Assembly (NCBI GenBank): GCA_963981505.1
Contig: CAXCEI010000017.1
Span: forward strand, 1 to 31,757
Length of the DNA: 31,757 nucleotides
From: OPU3-GD-OMZ sp001901525
GTDB lineage: Bacteria > Pseudomonadota > Gammaproteobacteria > Methylococcales > Methylomonadaceae
Reading direction: 5' to 3'
The position numbers and the translations under genes were made by a program. Of the stretch, positions 16,698 to 25,377 are shown piece after piece (position 1 is the first letter of the stretch; each line of letters opens with the position of its first letter). The notes beneath the pieces were generated by a model. It ran no database searches and had not been told where the DNA came from. It saw only the letters and a program-made list of their open reading frames with translations.

Positions 16698-19012
16698 TGG
16701 CTATTTCAAAAGTAGCCGTTATCGGCGCGGGTGTTATGGGTGCAAGTATTGCTGCGCATATAAGTAATGCTGGCATTCCGGTGTATTTGCTGGATATTGT
16801 GTTAAAAAATAACCGCAATAGAAATCAGCTGGCCGAGACAGCTATTAAACGGCTGTTATCAGTTCGACCCGCCGCTTTCATGAAGCCCGCTAATGCGCGG
16901 TTAATTACCCCGGGGAATATAGAAGACCATTTGGATAAAGTAGCAGAAGTAGACTGGGTTATTGAAGCGGTTGTCGAAGACCCTGCAATTAAAAATAATC
17001 TCTACCAGAAATTAAATTTGCTCTGTGCACCGGATACGGTGATTTCATCAAATACTTCAACACTGCCAGTGTCAGTGTTGATTGATGGCCTACCGGAAAC
17101 ATTCACACGACGATTTTTTATCAGTCATTTTTTTAATCCACCCCGTTATATGCCATTACTGGAAGTGGTTATTACTTCTACGACTCAACCAGCGCTGGTA
17201 CAACCTGTTATTGAATTTGCGGATCATCAGTTAGGTAAAGGCATTGTTTATTGTAATGATACACCCGGATTTATTGCCAATCGTATCGGTATTTACTGGT
17301 TACAGTGTGGTATGAACAGTGCAATAGCGATGGGCCTGACAATTGAACAAGCAGATGCTGCCTTGCAACCGTTTGGAATACCTAAAACAGGTATTTTTGG
17401 TCTCCTCGATCTTGTGGGTCTGGATTTGATGCCCGCTATTATGCTGAGTATGAAAAAAGCACTGCCTGAGACGGATGCTTTCCATCAGATTAGTCATATA
17501 CCTGATCTGGTCAATGAAATGATTGCTAAAGGGTATACCGGACGTAAGGGTAAAGGAGGGTTTTACCGTTTAAACACAACGGATGGTCAGCGTATTAAGG
17601 AATCTATTAATTTAAAAACCGGTCAATACCACATCAGCACTAAACCCTTAACGGTTAATGATTTACAGACAACAACTTCATCACTGCAAACCTTATTATT
17701 AACCGATGATCTTATCGGCCGTTATTGCTGGGAGGTGCTGTCAAACACAGTCTGTTACAGTGCCGATATTTTAGTAGACATTGCCAATAATATTACCGAT
17801 ATTGATAGTGCAATGACCCTTGGCTACCATTGGCAATTCGGTCCTTTTGAATTGCTCGATAAATTAACGGTTCCCTGGTTTGTTGAGCGCCTTGAATCAG
17901 AAGGTAGAGCTATTCCCTCGGTACTTAAACATAAACGCTCCTTATATAATCGGGTTCAGAAAAAGCCTTGTTTCTTAACACCAGAGGGACACTATCAAGC
18001 GGTCATAACTCCACCCGGGATATTAAGCTTAAGTGATATTAAACAACAAAATAGTGCTGTTTTAGAAAATAGTTCGGCTAGTTTATGGGATTTAGGTGAT
18101 GGTGTTGTTTGTTTAGAATTTCATAGCAAAATGAATGCACTGGATTTTGACACGCTTTCTTTGATACGACAAAGTATCGACAAAATCAGACAGGAATTTA
18201 TTGCTTTGGTCATTTATAACGAGGCGGATAACTTTTCTGTCGGCGCTAATTTAAAGCTCTTGACGACAGCGATTAATCATCAATCCTGGCATGATATTGA
18301 AGTGATGATAACTGAAGGGCAGGAAACGTTCCGTGCACTTAAATATGCACCTTTCCCTGTTGTTGGAGCACCCTCTGGGTTAGCGCTGGGGGGAGGGTGT
18401 GAAGTGTTATTACACTGTGATGCGATAGAAGCACACAGTGAGCTTTATATGGGCCTGGTTGAGGTGGGTGTTGGCTTAATTCCAGGGTGGGGCGGTTGTA
18501 AAGAGTATTTACACCGGTGCTTGCATAAAGCCAGACAGACCATGGGGCCGATGCCTGCCATTATTAAGGTATTTAAAACCATTGCTATGGCCGAGGTTTC
18601 TAGGTCTGCTATAGAGGCTCAAGAACGTCAGTTTTTATCCTCAACAGATGGCATTACCCCCAACAGACAACGACTATTAAATAATGCCAAGGTTAAAGCA
18701 TTGGTTATGACTGATGGCTATCAGCCACCCAAAGCTCCGGTATTTATATTGCCGGGTCCAAGCGCCAGAGTCACGCTTGACATAGCCTTAAGAGGGTTTC
18801 AACTTGTTGGTAAAGCAAGCGATTATGATGTTGTTATCGGGCATCAATTAGCTCAAGTTATCAGTGGGGACGGTTGTGATATAACTGATTCCGTAGATGA
18901 AAAGCAGTTACTGAATTTAGAATTGCAAGGTTTTATGGCATTGGTTAAACAGACTCAAACGCAATCTCGATTAGAACATATGTTAAGCGTCGGTAAACCA
19001 TTAAGAAATTAA
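16697..19012 (+). CDS. fadN: FadN-type 3-hydroxyacyl-CoA dehydrogenase / enoyl-CoA hydratase
   Basis: A 771-residue fusion with the dehydrogenase first and the hydratase last, the FadN order and the reverse of E. coli FadB. The NAD site is VAVIGAGVMGASIA (residues 7-20). SSNTSTLP and SHFFNPPRYMPLLEVV follow, the latter carrying the dehydrogenase catalytic His. The hydratase part (about 460-640) has the oxyanion-hole FSVGANLKLL, LALGGGCEVLLHCD with Glu, and LVEVGVGLIPGWGG with the second Glu. Both catalytic Glu positions look kept. The start chosen is the ATG at 16697 because it overlaps the thiolase stop by 1 nt and has GGAGG 7 nt upstream. A longer frame from 16649 is only read-through of the thiolase end. 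Confidence 0.92.
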   Translation: MAISKVAVIGAGVMGASIAAHISNAGIPVYLLDIVLKNNRNRNQLAETAIKRLLSVRPAAFMKPANARLITPGNIEDHLDKVAEVDWVIEAVVEDPAIKNNLYQKLNLLCAPDTVISSNTSTLPVSVLIDGLPETFTRRFFISHFFNPPRYMPLLEVVITSTTQPALVQPVIEFADHQLGKGIVYCNDTPGFIANRIGIYWLQCGMNSAIAMGLTIEQADAALQPFGIPKTGIFGLLDLVGLDLMPAIMLSMKKALPETDAFHQISHIPDLVNEMIAKGYTGRKGKGGFYRLNTTDGQRIKESINLKTGQYHISTKPLTVNDLQTTTSSLQTLLLTDDLIGRYCWEVLSNTVCYSADILVDIANNITDIDSAMTLGYHWQFGPFELLDKLTVPWFVERLESEGRAIPSVLKHKRSLYNRVQKKPCFLTPEGHYQAVITPPGILSLSDIKQQNSAVLENSSASLWDLGDGVVCLEFHSKMNALDFDTLSLIRQSIDKIRQEFIALVIYNEADNFSVGANLKLLTTAINHQSWHDIEVMITEGQETFRALKYAPFPVVGAPSGLALGGGCEVLLHCDAIEAHSELYMGLVEVGVGLIPGWGGCKEYLHRCLHKARQTMGPMPAIIKVFKTIAMAEVSRSAIEAQERQFLSSTDGITPNRQRLLNNAKVKALVMTDGYQPPKAPVFILPGPSARVTLDIALRGFQLVGKASDYDVVIGHQLAQVISGDGCDITDSVDEKQLLNLELQGFMALVKQTQTQSRLEHMLSVGKPLRN

Positions 19013-19116
19013 GGGTTCTAGAGATAACATATGGCATAACTTTTTTAAGGAGTATGACCCAATAGAATACTCAGTAAGGATCTTCTGATTACTCTCAACA
19101 GGGATAAGGTGACACT

Positions 19117-20127
19117 ATGAAAATCCTTACCATTTCAGATATTCAGGCAATAATAACCACATTGGGGTTCGAAGATTTTCTGCGCCGTTTAGTAAAAACG
19201 TTAGAGACAGATTTTCATCGTTGGCCTGATTTTCAAAAATCAGCCCGGCAGGCAACGCACTTCGCGCATGGGGTGATTGAACTCATGCCCTGTTCGGATC
19301 AGGAGTACTATACCTTTAAATATGTTAATGGTCATCCTGAAAACACGGACCACGGGAAACTGAATGTTGTCGCTATTGGTCAATTAAGTTCAGTAGCGAC
19401 AGGTTATCCTTTAATGATAAGTGATATGACCTTATTGACAGCACTTAGAACCGCTGCAACAGGCGGGTTAGCTGCAAAATATTTAGCGCGTGATAATTCA
19501 CAGTCGCTTGCTATTATTGGCAACGGGGCACAGTCTGAATTTCAAACAATTGTATTAGCACATTTATTTCCCATACGTGAGGTACGTTATTATGATACGG
19601 ATTACAAGGCTATGGTGAAGTTTGCAACTAATCTCGCAGGTTCTGCTTTTGCGCTTAAACCGTGTCTAAATGTTGCTGAGGCGATTCATGGGGCTGATAT
19701 GATTGTGACGGCAACCGCAGCTAAAAAAAAGCAATGTTTATTTACACTAGATCAGTTGGCACCGGGGACTTATATACAAGGGATTGGCGGTGATTGCCCT
19801 GGGAAAACAGAATTGAGTCGTGAATTAATGATGAATGCAAAAGTCGTGGTTGAACATACATTGCAAAGCATAGTAGAAGGGGATATACAACAATGTAGTG
19901 CTGCTGATATTTATGCTGAATTATGGCAGTTAGTTTGCGAGATTAAAGCCGGGCGTGAAAATAATACTGAAATAACAGTATTTGATTCTGTTGGTTTTGC
20001 CTTAGAAGATTTCTCAATACTTACCATGATTTATGGCTTAGCAAATGAATTACAGCTAGGAACCGATTTTGAGTTATTACCTGAATTGGATAACCCGAAA
20101 GATCTTTATGGGCTTTTACGGTCATAG
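19117..20127 (+). CDS. ocd: Ornithine cyclodeaminase
   Basis: The 336-residue protein belongs to the ornithine cyclodeaminase/mu-crystallin family and fits true ornithine cyclodeaminase, which converts L-ornithine to L-proline and ammonia with bound NAD. Key residues match the Pseudomonas enzyme: Lys68 in FKYVNGHP, Arg111 in TALRTAATGG, nucleotide-binding GNGAQS at 135-140, and the catalytic Asp226 in GGDCPGKTEL. DSVGFALEDFS near 290 is also typical. It follows fadN by 104 bp with AAGGTG 6 nt before its ATG, so it may be the last gene of the operon or have its own promoter. Its 3' end overlaps arginase on the other strand by 22 bp. Arginase supplies its substrate and PutA uses its product. 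Confidence 0.93.
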   Translation: MKILTISDIQAIITTLGFEDFLRRLVKTLETDFHRWPDFQKSARQATHFAHGVIELMPCSDQEYYTFKYVNGHPENTDHGKLNVVAIGQLSSVATGYPLMISDMTLLTALRTAATGGLAAKYLARDNSQSLAIIGNGAQSEFQTIVLAHLFPIREVRYYDTDYKAMVKFATNLAGSAFALKPCLNVAEAIHGADMIVTATAAKKKQCLFTLDQLAPGTYIQGIGGDCPGKTELSRELMMNAKVVVEHTLQSIVEGDIQQCSAADIYAELWQLVCEIKAGRENNTEITVFDSVGFALEDFSILTMIYGLANELQLGTDFELLPELDNPKDLYGLLRS

Positions 20128-20975
20128 AAGGTAAAAATTATTTTTTTCATGAGCTCTAGGGTTTTATTTTTTTTATCACTTTGTGGATAAAATTCACTTA
20201 TCTCTAAGCCTGCAATTTTAGGCATATGATTGATAAGTTTAAGGGCGTTAATAAGTTCTTGGGCTTTAATGCCATGTGCTACCGGTGTGGCAACGCCAGG
20301 TGCTTCCAAGGGTTCGACAAAGTCCAGATCAATACTGATACCAATAACCTCAGTTTTTAGACTAAGCTGTTGCGCAACGGACAATAAGTTTTGTGAAAAA
20401 TCGTTAATGCTATCTGAAAAAATAATTTTAATGCCCCGTGTTTTGAGTAACTTATATTCTTGCGCTTCGAAACTACGTATTCCCATTAAAACCAAGTTCT
20501 CTGGTTTTATAAATTTATTACCCGGATAAAGGTGAGCCAATTGCTTGTCAGTCGTACCTAATAAGGCAGCAATAGGCATTCCATGAATGTTTTGTGTGGG
20601 TGATGTAAAGTAAGTATGTGCATCCATATGCGCATCTAACCATATTAAGCCAAAATCTCGTTGATGTTTCAGGCTTTGTAATACCCCGGACCAGATTCCC
20701 ATAGCACAAGAATGGTCTCCACCGATGACCAGAAAGGGAATGTTAGATTCAGACCAGTAACGCGTGTATTGACTGATTGTTTTGTTGAGGTGTCGAAGTT
20801 TAGCGTATTTTGTGCCGTCTCTCTTTGGGTAGACCATGTGCCACTGTAATTGTGGGTGTTCTAATTCAGTAGCGTAATAATGAATGTTTTCGCGTAATAA
20901 TTCTGCAGCATTACTGTATTGATTGAGAGGGCCGCCTAGGTTTGATGCAATACCCAGTGTTTGAATGATTGCCAT
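20106..20975 (-). CDS. rocF: Arginase
   Basis: A 289-residue arginase-type ureohydrolase, expected to split L-arginine into ornithine and urea with two manganese ions. Metal ligands are His88 in GGDHS, Asp114/His116/Asp118 in DAHMD, and Asp216/Asp218 in SIDLDFVEP. The usual DP after the last motif is EP here, a mild variation. The end of the protein, GLEISEFYP, carries the expected Glu. The NIHGMP segment fits the family's substrate-guanidinium loop. Agmatinase is less likely because the neighbours are ornithine cyclodeaminase and PutA. It appears to be the last gene of the minus-strand run, 28 bp after the YwqK-like gene. AGG lies very close to the ATG. Confidence 0.9.
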   Translation of the reverse strand: MAIIQTLGIASNLGGPLNQYSNAAELLRENIHYYATELEHPQLQWHMVYPKRDGTKYAKLRHLNKTISQYTRYWSESNIPFLVIGGDHSCAMGIWSGVLQSLKHQRDFGLIWLDAHMDAHTYFTSPTQNIHGMPIAALLGTTDKQLAHLYPGNKFIKPENLVLMGIRSFEAQEYKLLKTRGIKIIFSDSINDFSQNLLSVAQQLSLKTEVIGISIDLDFVEPLEAPGVATPVAHGIKAQELINALKLINHMPKIAGLEISEFYPQSDKKNKTLELMKKIIFTFYDRKSP

Positions 20976-21003
20976 GACCTGAAAGCGGGCCCATGAAAGC
21001 TAT

Positions 21004-21420
21004 TTAATTTAGAAATTGTTTTCTTTGGTAATAAAAGGTGTTCACTAGGTCATTAGAATGGAACTCGCCTGACCACAGCGTTCTTCCTTGTTTGTCCCAT
21101 GTTTTCCAGTACCCGACTCTACTGCCACAATGATAATAGCCTGTTCTGGCGATTGCATTGTTGTCATGATAAAAAGTCCAGAGCCCGGTTTCCTGGTGGT
21201 CTTGATAATTACCCGTTACTTTAAGGTTGCTGTTTATATACCACGCTTGGTAGCGGCCTTGTATACGACCCTTGGTACAGGTTGTTTGTGATTGTTTAAC
21301 GTTGCCCTTAAAGTAAGTAAGGATCACGCCGGAAAAAGGCTGGTCATTATAGTAATAAAGGTCATCACTACAACAATGATAGAGCTGATCAAAACCAGTT
21401 AAAATAGGTAAGAATTTCAT
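21004..21420 (-). CDS. MORN-repeat / YwqK-like protein, 138 aa
   Basis: The protein has the repeating Tyr/Gly/Trp pattern of MORN-like repeats found in the YwqK family: YYYNDQPFSGVILTYF, GRIQGRYQAWYINSNLKVTG, ETGLWTFYHDNNAIARTG and RVGYWKTWDKQGRTLWSGEF. These give about four to five beta-hairpin units. The name YwqK antitoxin is used for this family, but no toxin gene is beside it here, so a toxin-antitoxin role is not supported. GAGGTG lies 6 nt before the ATG. It sits between putA and arginase in the same direction, which hints at a link to this catabolic run. No signal peptide is seen. Confidence 0.75.
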   Translation of the reverse strand: MKFLPILTGFDQLYHCCSDDLYYYNDQPFSGVILTYFKGNVKQSQTTCTKGRIQGRYQAWYINSNLKVTGNYQDHQETGLWTFYHDNNAIARTGYYHCGSRVGYWKTWDKQGRTLWSGEFHSNDLVNTFYYQRKQFLN

Positions 21421-21566
21421 AGTGCACCTCTTATCTGCTTTGACCTGACCAGAGAGTCATAATTCCGTTATATTTTCAAATGTCAGCAGTTGTGGACAGG
21501 GAACTGATTGTGACTCCCAGAGGATTAGAATTGTGCTGTTATGTAAATGAAGATTTTGGCAATATG

Positions 21567-24500
21567 TTATTTTTGGGTGAGTAAATCAATGTTTCCTCCA
21601 ATGGCAGAAGCATTAATCGAAAACGTTTTTTCGATAGCAAAACGGGTAAGATAATTAGGACCGCCCGATTTCGGACCGGTGCCTGAAAGACCCATTCCAC
21701 CAAAGGGTTGAACACCTACAACGGCACCTATCATGTTGCGATTAATATAGATATTGCCAACGTGTGTTTGTTGTTTGATCTGATCAATGAATGATTCAAT
21801 TCGGCTATGAATGCCTAATGTTAATCCATAACCGGTTGCATTGATATCAGCAATAACTTGATTTAATTGTTTCGGGTGATAACGAACTATATGCAGAACA
21901 GGGCCGAAGACTTCTTTTTCTAATTGCTTTAACGAGGTTATTTCAACAAGACAAGGACCAAAATAATGTCCTTTCGTTAATTGATCAGAAACAGGAACCT
22001 GATAAAGCAGCGTTGCCTGTGTTTGTATACTTTTAATATGATCTGATAACTGGAGGTATGCTTGGCTTGTAATGACAGGACCAATATCTGTTTGAAAGCA
22101 GCGTGGGTTGCCAAGGGTTAGGGTTTTCATAGCGCCAATTAATAGCGCGATCAGGGTGTCGGCAATATTTTCTTGTATGAACAAGACCCGAAGCGCTGAG
22201 CAGCGTTGCCCGGCGCTATTAAATGCTGAGGTGATGGCATCACGCGTGACTTGTTCGGGAAGCGCTGAACTATCAACTATCATGACATTTTGACCGCCCG
22301 TTTCAGCAATCAGAGGTATTATTTTTTTATGGTGTTTAGCGAGTTGTTGATTGATTTTTTGAGCCGTTTCACTTGACCCAGTAAAGGCGACACCGGCTAT
22401 ACGCTTGTCCGTTAATAATTGTTGACCTATTGAATGCCCAGGTCCAGGCAAAAAATGCAATACGGAGACCGGAATGCCCGCTTCATGAAGAATATTAATG
22501 CATTTCATTGCTGTGAGAGAAGTTAACTGCGTCGGTTTGGCAATAACCGTATTACCGGCAATCAATGCGGCGGTAATTTGACCTATAAATATTGCTATAG
22601 GGAAATTCCAAGGACTAATACAGATAAAAATACCGCGCCCGGTTTGCGCCAAACTATTCTGTTCACCGGTTGGTCCCGGTAAGATAATCGGGTGACTCAG
22701 TTTTTCGGTGGCTATTTGGGCATAATAATGACAAAAGTCAACTGCTTCTCTCACTTCATTAAGGGCATCAACTACTGTTCGCCCTCCTTCGCGAATACAG
22801 ATTGATACCAATTCAATACGGTATTTTTCGAGTAATCTGGCGGCATTGAGAAGGTATTTTGCTTTTTTTTTGATGGCGACTTTTTGCCACTGAAAACAGG
22901 CATCAGAGGCATAATTTAATGCCGCTGTTATAGCCAGAGAATTACTATAAGTGACCAGACCAACGGTATCGTTTGAGTCGGCTGGATTGAGTATGGTTTT
23001 GTTCAGGCCACTGTAGTATTGACCGTTAATTAAGGGTGCTGCTGTGAGTTGAGTCTTCGCAATCGTTTTTAATTGCAGTTGAATGGTATTAATAACGTCA
23101 ATATCATTTAAATTTAAGCCGTGAGAATTTTTCCGTTTTTTCCCAAATAATTTAGGGGGTCGTATTAGTTTAGCTTTAAAAGGGAATGGCTGTGCTTTTA
23201 GTTTAGAAATAGGGTCGGCGATAGCATCATCAATCGGGATCTCAGGGTTCTCTAAAAGACTGATAAATGATGTGTTAGCACCATTTTCAAGTAGTCTTCT
23301 CACCAAGTAAGGTAACAGGTCTTTATAAGAACCCACAGGAGCATAGATTCGACAAGGTACTGGCCATCGCTTAACGGTCATGATTTCATCGTACAGTTGC
23401 TCGCCCATCCCGTATAAACGTTGGAATTCATAGTGTGTATGGTTTTTCCCTAATGAATAAATTGCAGCGATGGTGTGGGCATTATGGGTGGCAAATTGAG
23501 GATAAAAAACGTTGGGCTGCGATAAAATAAGTTGTGCGCAGGCCAGATAAGAACAATCGGTCATTATTTTCTCAGTAAAAACCGGATAATCGACAAGTCC
23601 CTGTTGCTGGGCTTGCTTGATCTCATAATCCCAATAGGCTCCCTTCACTAGGCGTATGGGGATAATTTTATGCCGGTGTTGCGCTAAAGCGCTAAGCCAG
23701 TGGATGACAGCAATCGATCGTTTCTGATAAGCCTGTACCGCAAGCCCGAGTCCCTCATAGTCTTTCAGGTCAGGATGGTTAAAAACGTTCGAAAATATTG
23801 CCAGTGACATCATTAACCGTTCCGACTCTTCAGCATCGATAGTTAATGTGATCTGTGCCTGTTGTGCTTTATTCGCCAGGGTTAGTAACTGCTGAGTGAG
23901 TGAAGTAATAGCTCGATGGTAATGATTGAGTTCATAACGTGGATAAAGCGCTGAGAGTTTAACCGAGATATTCGGATTTCTCATAAGATGAGTACCATTC
24001 GATTGCTGGCTTAGTTGTTCGATCGCATCGAGATAGTCTTGATAATAGCGAGCGGCATCGATGGTTGTTAAGGCCGCTTCACCGAGTCGGTCAAATGAAT
24101 ATAAGTAGTTTTTATGTCGCTGGCAGTAATTAAGTGCTGAGTCCATAGATTGAGCCAGAATAAATCGATAGGCTAAAAGGCGCATGGCCTTGTTTATAGC
24201 CGCATGAATTAATGGACGCCCTAAACGTATCGTCAGATTATTAAATATTGACAACCATTCTGTAACGGTGGGAAGTCCTTCTTGTTCAAATCGGCCACTG
24301 AATGCTAACGCTTGTGTTGCACAGTTGACTAAAAATGATGGGCTATGGTTAAGATGCTTGTGCCACTTCGCACTGGTCAGCTTTTCTCTGATGAGCAGAT
24401 CTTGGGTTGCTGCATCAGGAATTCGTAGCAAGGCTTCTGCCATTCCCATTAAAATAATACCCTCTTGGGAATTGAGTTGGTATTCATGTAAAAAGGCTTC

Positions 24501-24683
24501 GGTAACCGTTTGTTGTTTTGTTTTTCTTCGTATGGCCGTCACTATAGTTCTGGCCGATTTATTGATTGATAATAAGTCGTAATTATTTAAATAAGTTGAA
24601 AATTCTTTAATCGATTGACTGTCGTCACAGAGATACTGTTGACCGATAGCGCTATAGTATTCAGAAACTGTGTGTGGCGACAT
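21567..24683 (-). CDS. putA: Bifunctional proline dehydrogenase / P5C dehydrogenase PutA
   Basis: A 1,038-residue PutA that oxidises proline to glutamate in two steps, passing electrons from FAD to quinone and from glutamate-semialdehyde to NAD. The proline dehydrogenase barrel (about 130-440) shows NISVKLSALYPRYEL and RLVKGAYWDYEI. The aldehyde dehydrogenase part (about 540-1025) shows ISPWNFPIAIF, VAFTGSSETAQ, AETGGQN with the Glu, and SAGQRCSALR with the catalytic Cys near 827. The product is about 280 residues shorter than E. coli PutA (1,320 aa). It lacks the N-terminal ribbon-helix-helix DNA-binding domain and the long C-terminal extension, so it is the short type and cannot repress its own gene as E. 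coli PutA does. Confidence 0.95.
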   Translation of the reverse strand: MSPHTVSEYYSAIGQQYLCDDSQSIKEFSTYLNNYDLLSINKSARTIVTAIRRKTKQQTVTEAFLHEYQLNSQEGIILMGMAEALLRIPDAATQDLLIREKLTSAKWHKHLNHSPSFLVNCATQALAFSGRFEQEGLPTVTEWLSIFNNLTIRLGRPLIHAAINKAMRLLAYRFILAQSMDSALNYCQRHKNYLYSFDRLGEAALTTIDAARYYQDYLDAIEQLSQQSNGTHLMRNPNISVKLSALYPRYELNHYHRAITSLTQQLLTLANKAQQAQITLTIDAEESERLMMSLAIFSNVFNHPDLKDYEGLGLAVQAYQKRSIAVIHWLSALAQHRHKIIPIRLVKGAYWDYEIKQAQQQGLVDYPVFTEKIMTDCSYLACAQLILSQPNVFYPQFATHNAHTIAAIYSLGKNHTHYEFQRLYGMGEQLYDEIMTVKRWPVPCRIYAPVGSYKDLLPYLVRRLLENGANTSFISLLENPEIPIDDAIADPISKLKAQPFPFKAKLIRPPKLFGKKRKNSHGLNLNDIDVINTIQLQLKTIAKTQLTAAPLINGQYYSGLNKTILNPADSNDTVGLVTYSNSLAITAALNYASDACFQWQKVAIKKKAKYLLNAARLLEKYRIELVSICIREGGRTVVDALNEVREAVDFCHYYAQIATEKLSHPIILPGPTGEQNSLAQTGRGIFICISPWNFPIAIFIGQITAALIAGNTVIAKPTQLTSLTAMKCINILHEAGIPVSVLHFLPGPGHSIGQQLLTDKRIAGVAFTGSSETAQKINQQLAKHHKKIIPLIAETGGQNVMIVDSSALPEQVTRDAITSAFNSAGQRCSALRVLFIQENIADTLIALLIGAMKTLTLGNPRCFQTDIGPVITSQAYLQLSDHIKSIQTQATLLYQVPVSDQLTKGHYFGPCLVEITSLKQLEKEVFGPVLHIVRYHPKQLNQVIADINATGYGLTLGIHSRIESFIDQIKQQTHVGNIYINRNMIGAVVGVQPFGGMGLSGTGPKSGGPNYLTRFAIEKTFSINASAIGGNIDLLTQK

Positions 24684-24733
24684 AGTTACTTACATTAAGA
24701 GCTGAGTTGTGCATTAAGTGTAAGCCTTAAGTA

Positions 24734-25336
24734 TTATTTTTGAAGTAAAGCTCTTTTGAATGCAGGTCGTTGAGAAAGAGTCTGATGATAATTGTTTAAG
24801 GTTTCAAAGTTGCTAATTAATTCAGGAAACCAGTCTAAGGTTGAGACGATCATAATGTCAGCAGTAGAGAAATATTCACCAAGAATATACGTTTTATTGC
24901 GTAAGCTATGGTCTAGTACAGCAGCAATACGTTCAAAGCGTTTTTTACTGTCATCGATAACAGATTGGCGACGCTTAGAAACTTCCAGTAATTGTGTATG
25001 TAAGAAAATATTAACCAAAGGTGGCTCCATTGTTCCTGGTACAAAAAACATCCATTGATAATAATGTCCTCGATTAGGTGCGTTTATTCGGGGCGCCAGG
25101 TTATGCTGTGTGTACTTATCAGATAGGTACAGGCAAATCGCACCTGCTTCATATAAAGTAATATCGTCATCAACTAAGGTTGGCACAGTACCGAGAGGGT
25201 TAATTTTTAAATAGGATTGTTGTTGACCTTTATTGTTAAACACATCAATAAAAGCTATGTCATAGGAGATCCCTAACTCCTCGAGTAACCATAATGGTCT
25301 GAATGACCGTGTATTGGAACAATGATAGAGTTTCAT
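24734..25336 (-). CDS. Glutathione S-transferase
   Basis: A 200-residue GST. The thioredoxin-like N-terminal domain (1-78) has CSNTRSFRPLWLLEELGI, with the candidate catalytic Ser in the NTRS area, and the cis-Pro segment GTVPTLVDDD followed by LYEAGAICLYLSDKY, the glutathione-binding SNAIL-like motif with Ala for Ser. The C-terminal helical domain (about 85-198) has STADIMIVSTLDWFPELI, containing the conserved N-capping Asp. The substrate cannot be predicted. It lies 50 bp before putA and 41 bp after fadE, so it is probably cotranscribed with both. AAGG is located about 9 nt before the ATG. Confidence 0.9.
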   Translation of the reverse strand: MKLYHCSNTRSFRPLWLLEELGISYDIAFIDVFNNKGQQQSYLKINPLGTVPTLVDDDITLYEAGAICLYLSDKYTQHNLAPRINAPNRGHYYQWMFFVPGTMEPPLVNIFLHTQLLEVSKRRQSVIDDSKKRFERIAAVLDHSLRNKTYILGEYFSTADIMIVSTLDWFPELISNFETLNNYHQTLSQRPAFKRALLQK

Positions 25337-25377
25337 TGAGTTATGCCTTAATAATTATGAATTATTGTTTTTTCGAG

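Noticed and set aside
21004..21420. Toxin-antitoxin module based on the YwqK-like gene
   Set aside because: No toxin-like gene is adjacent. The neighbours are putA and arginase.
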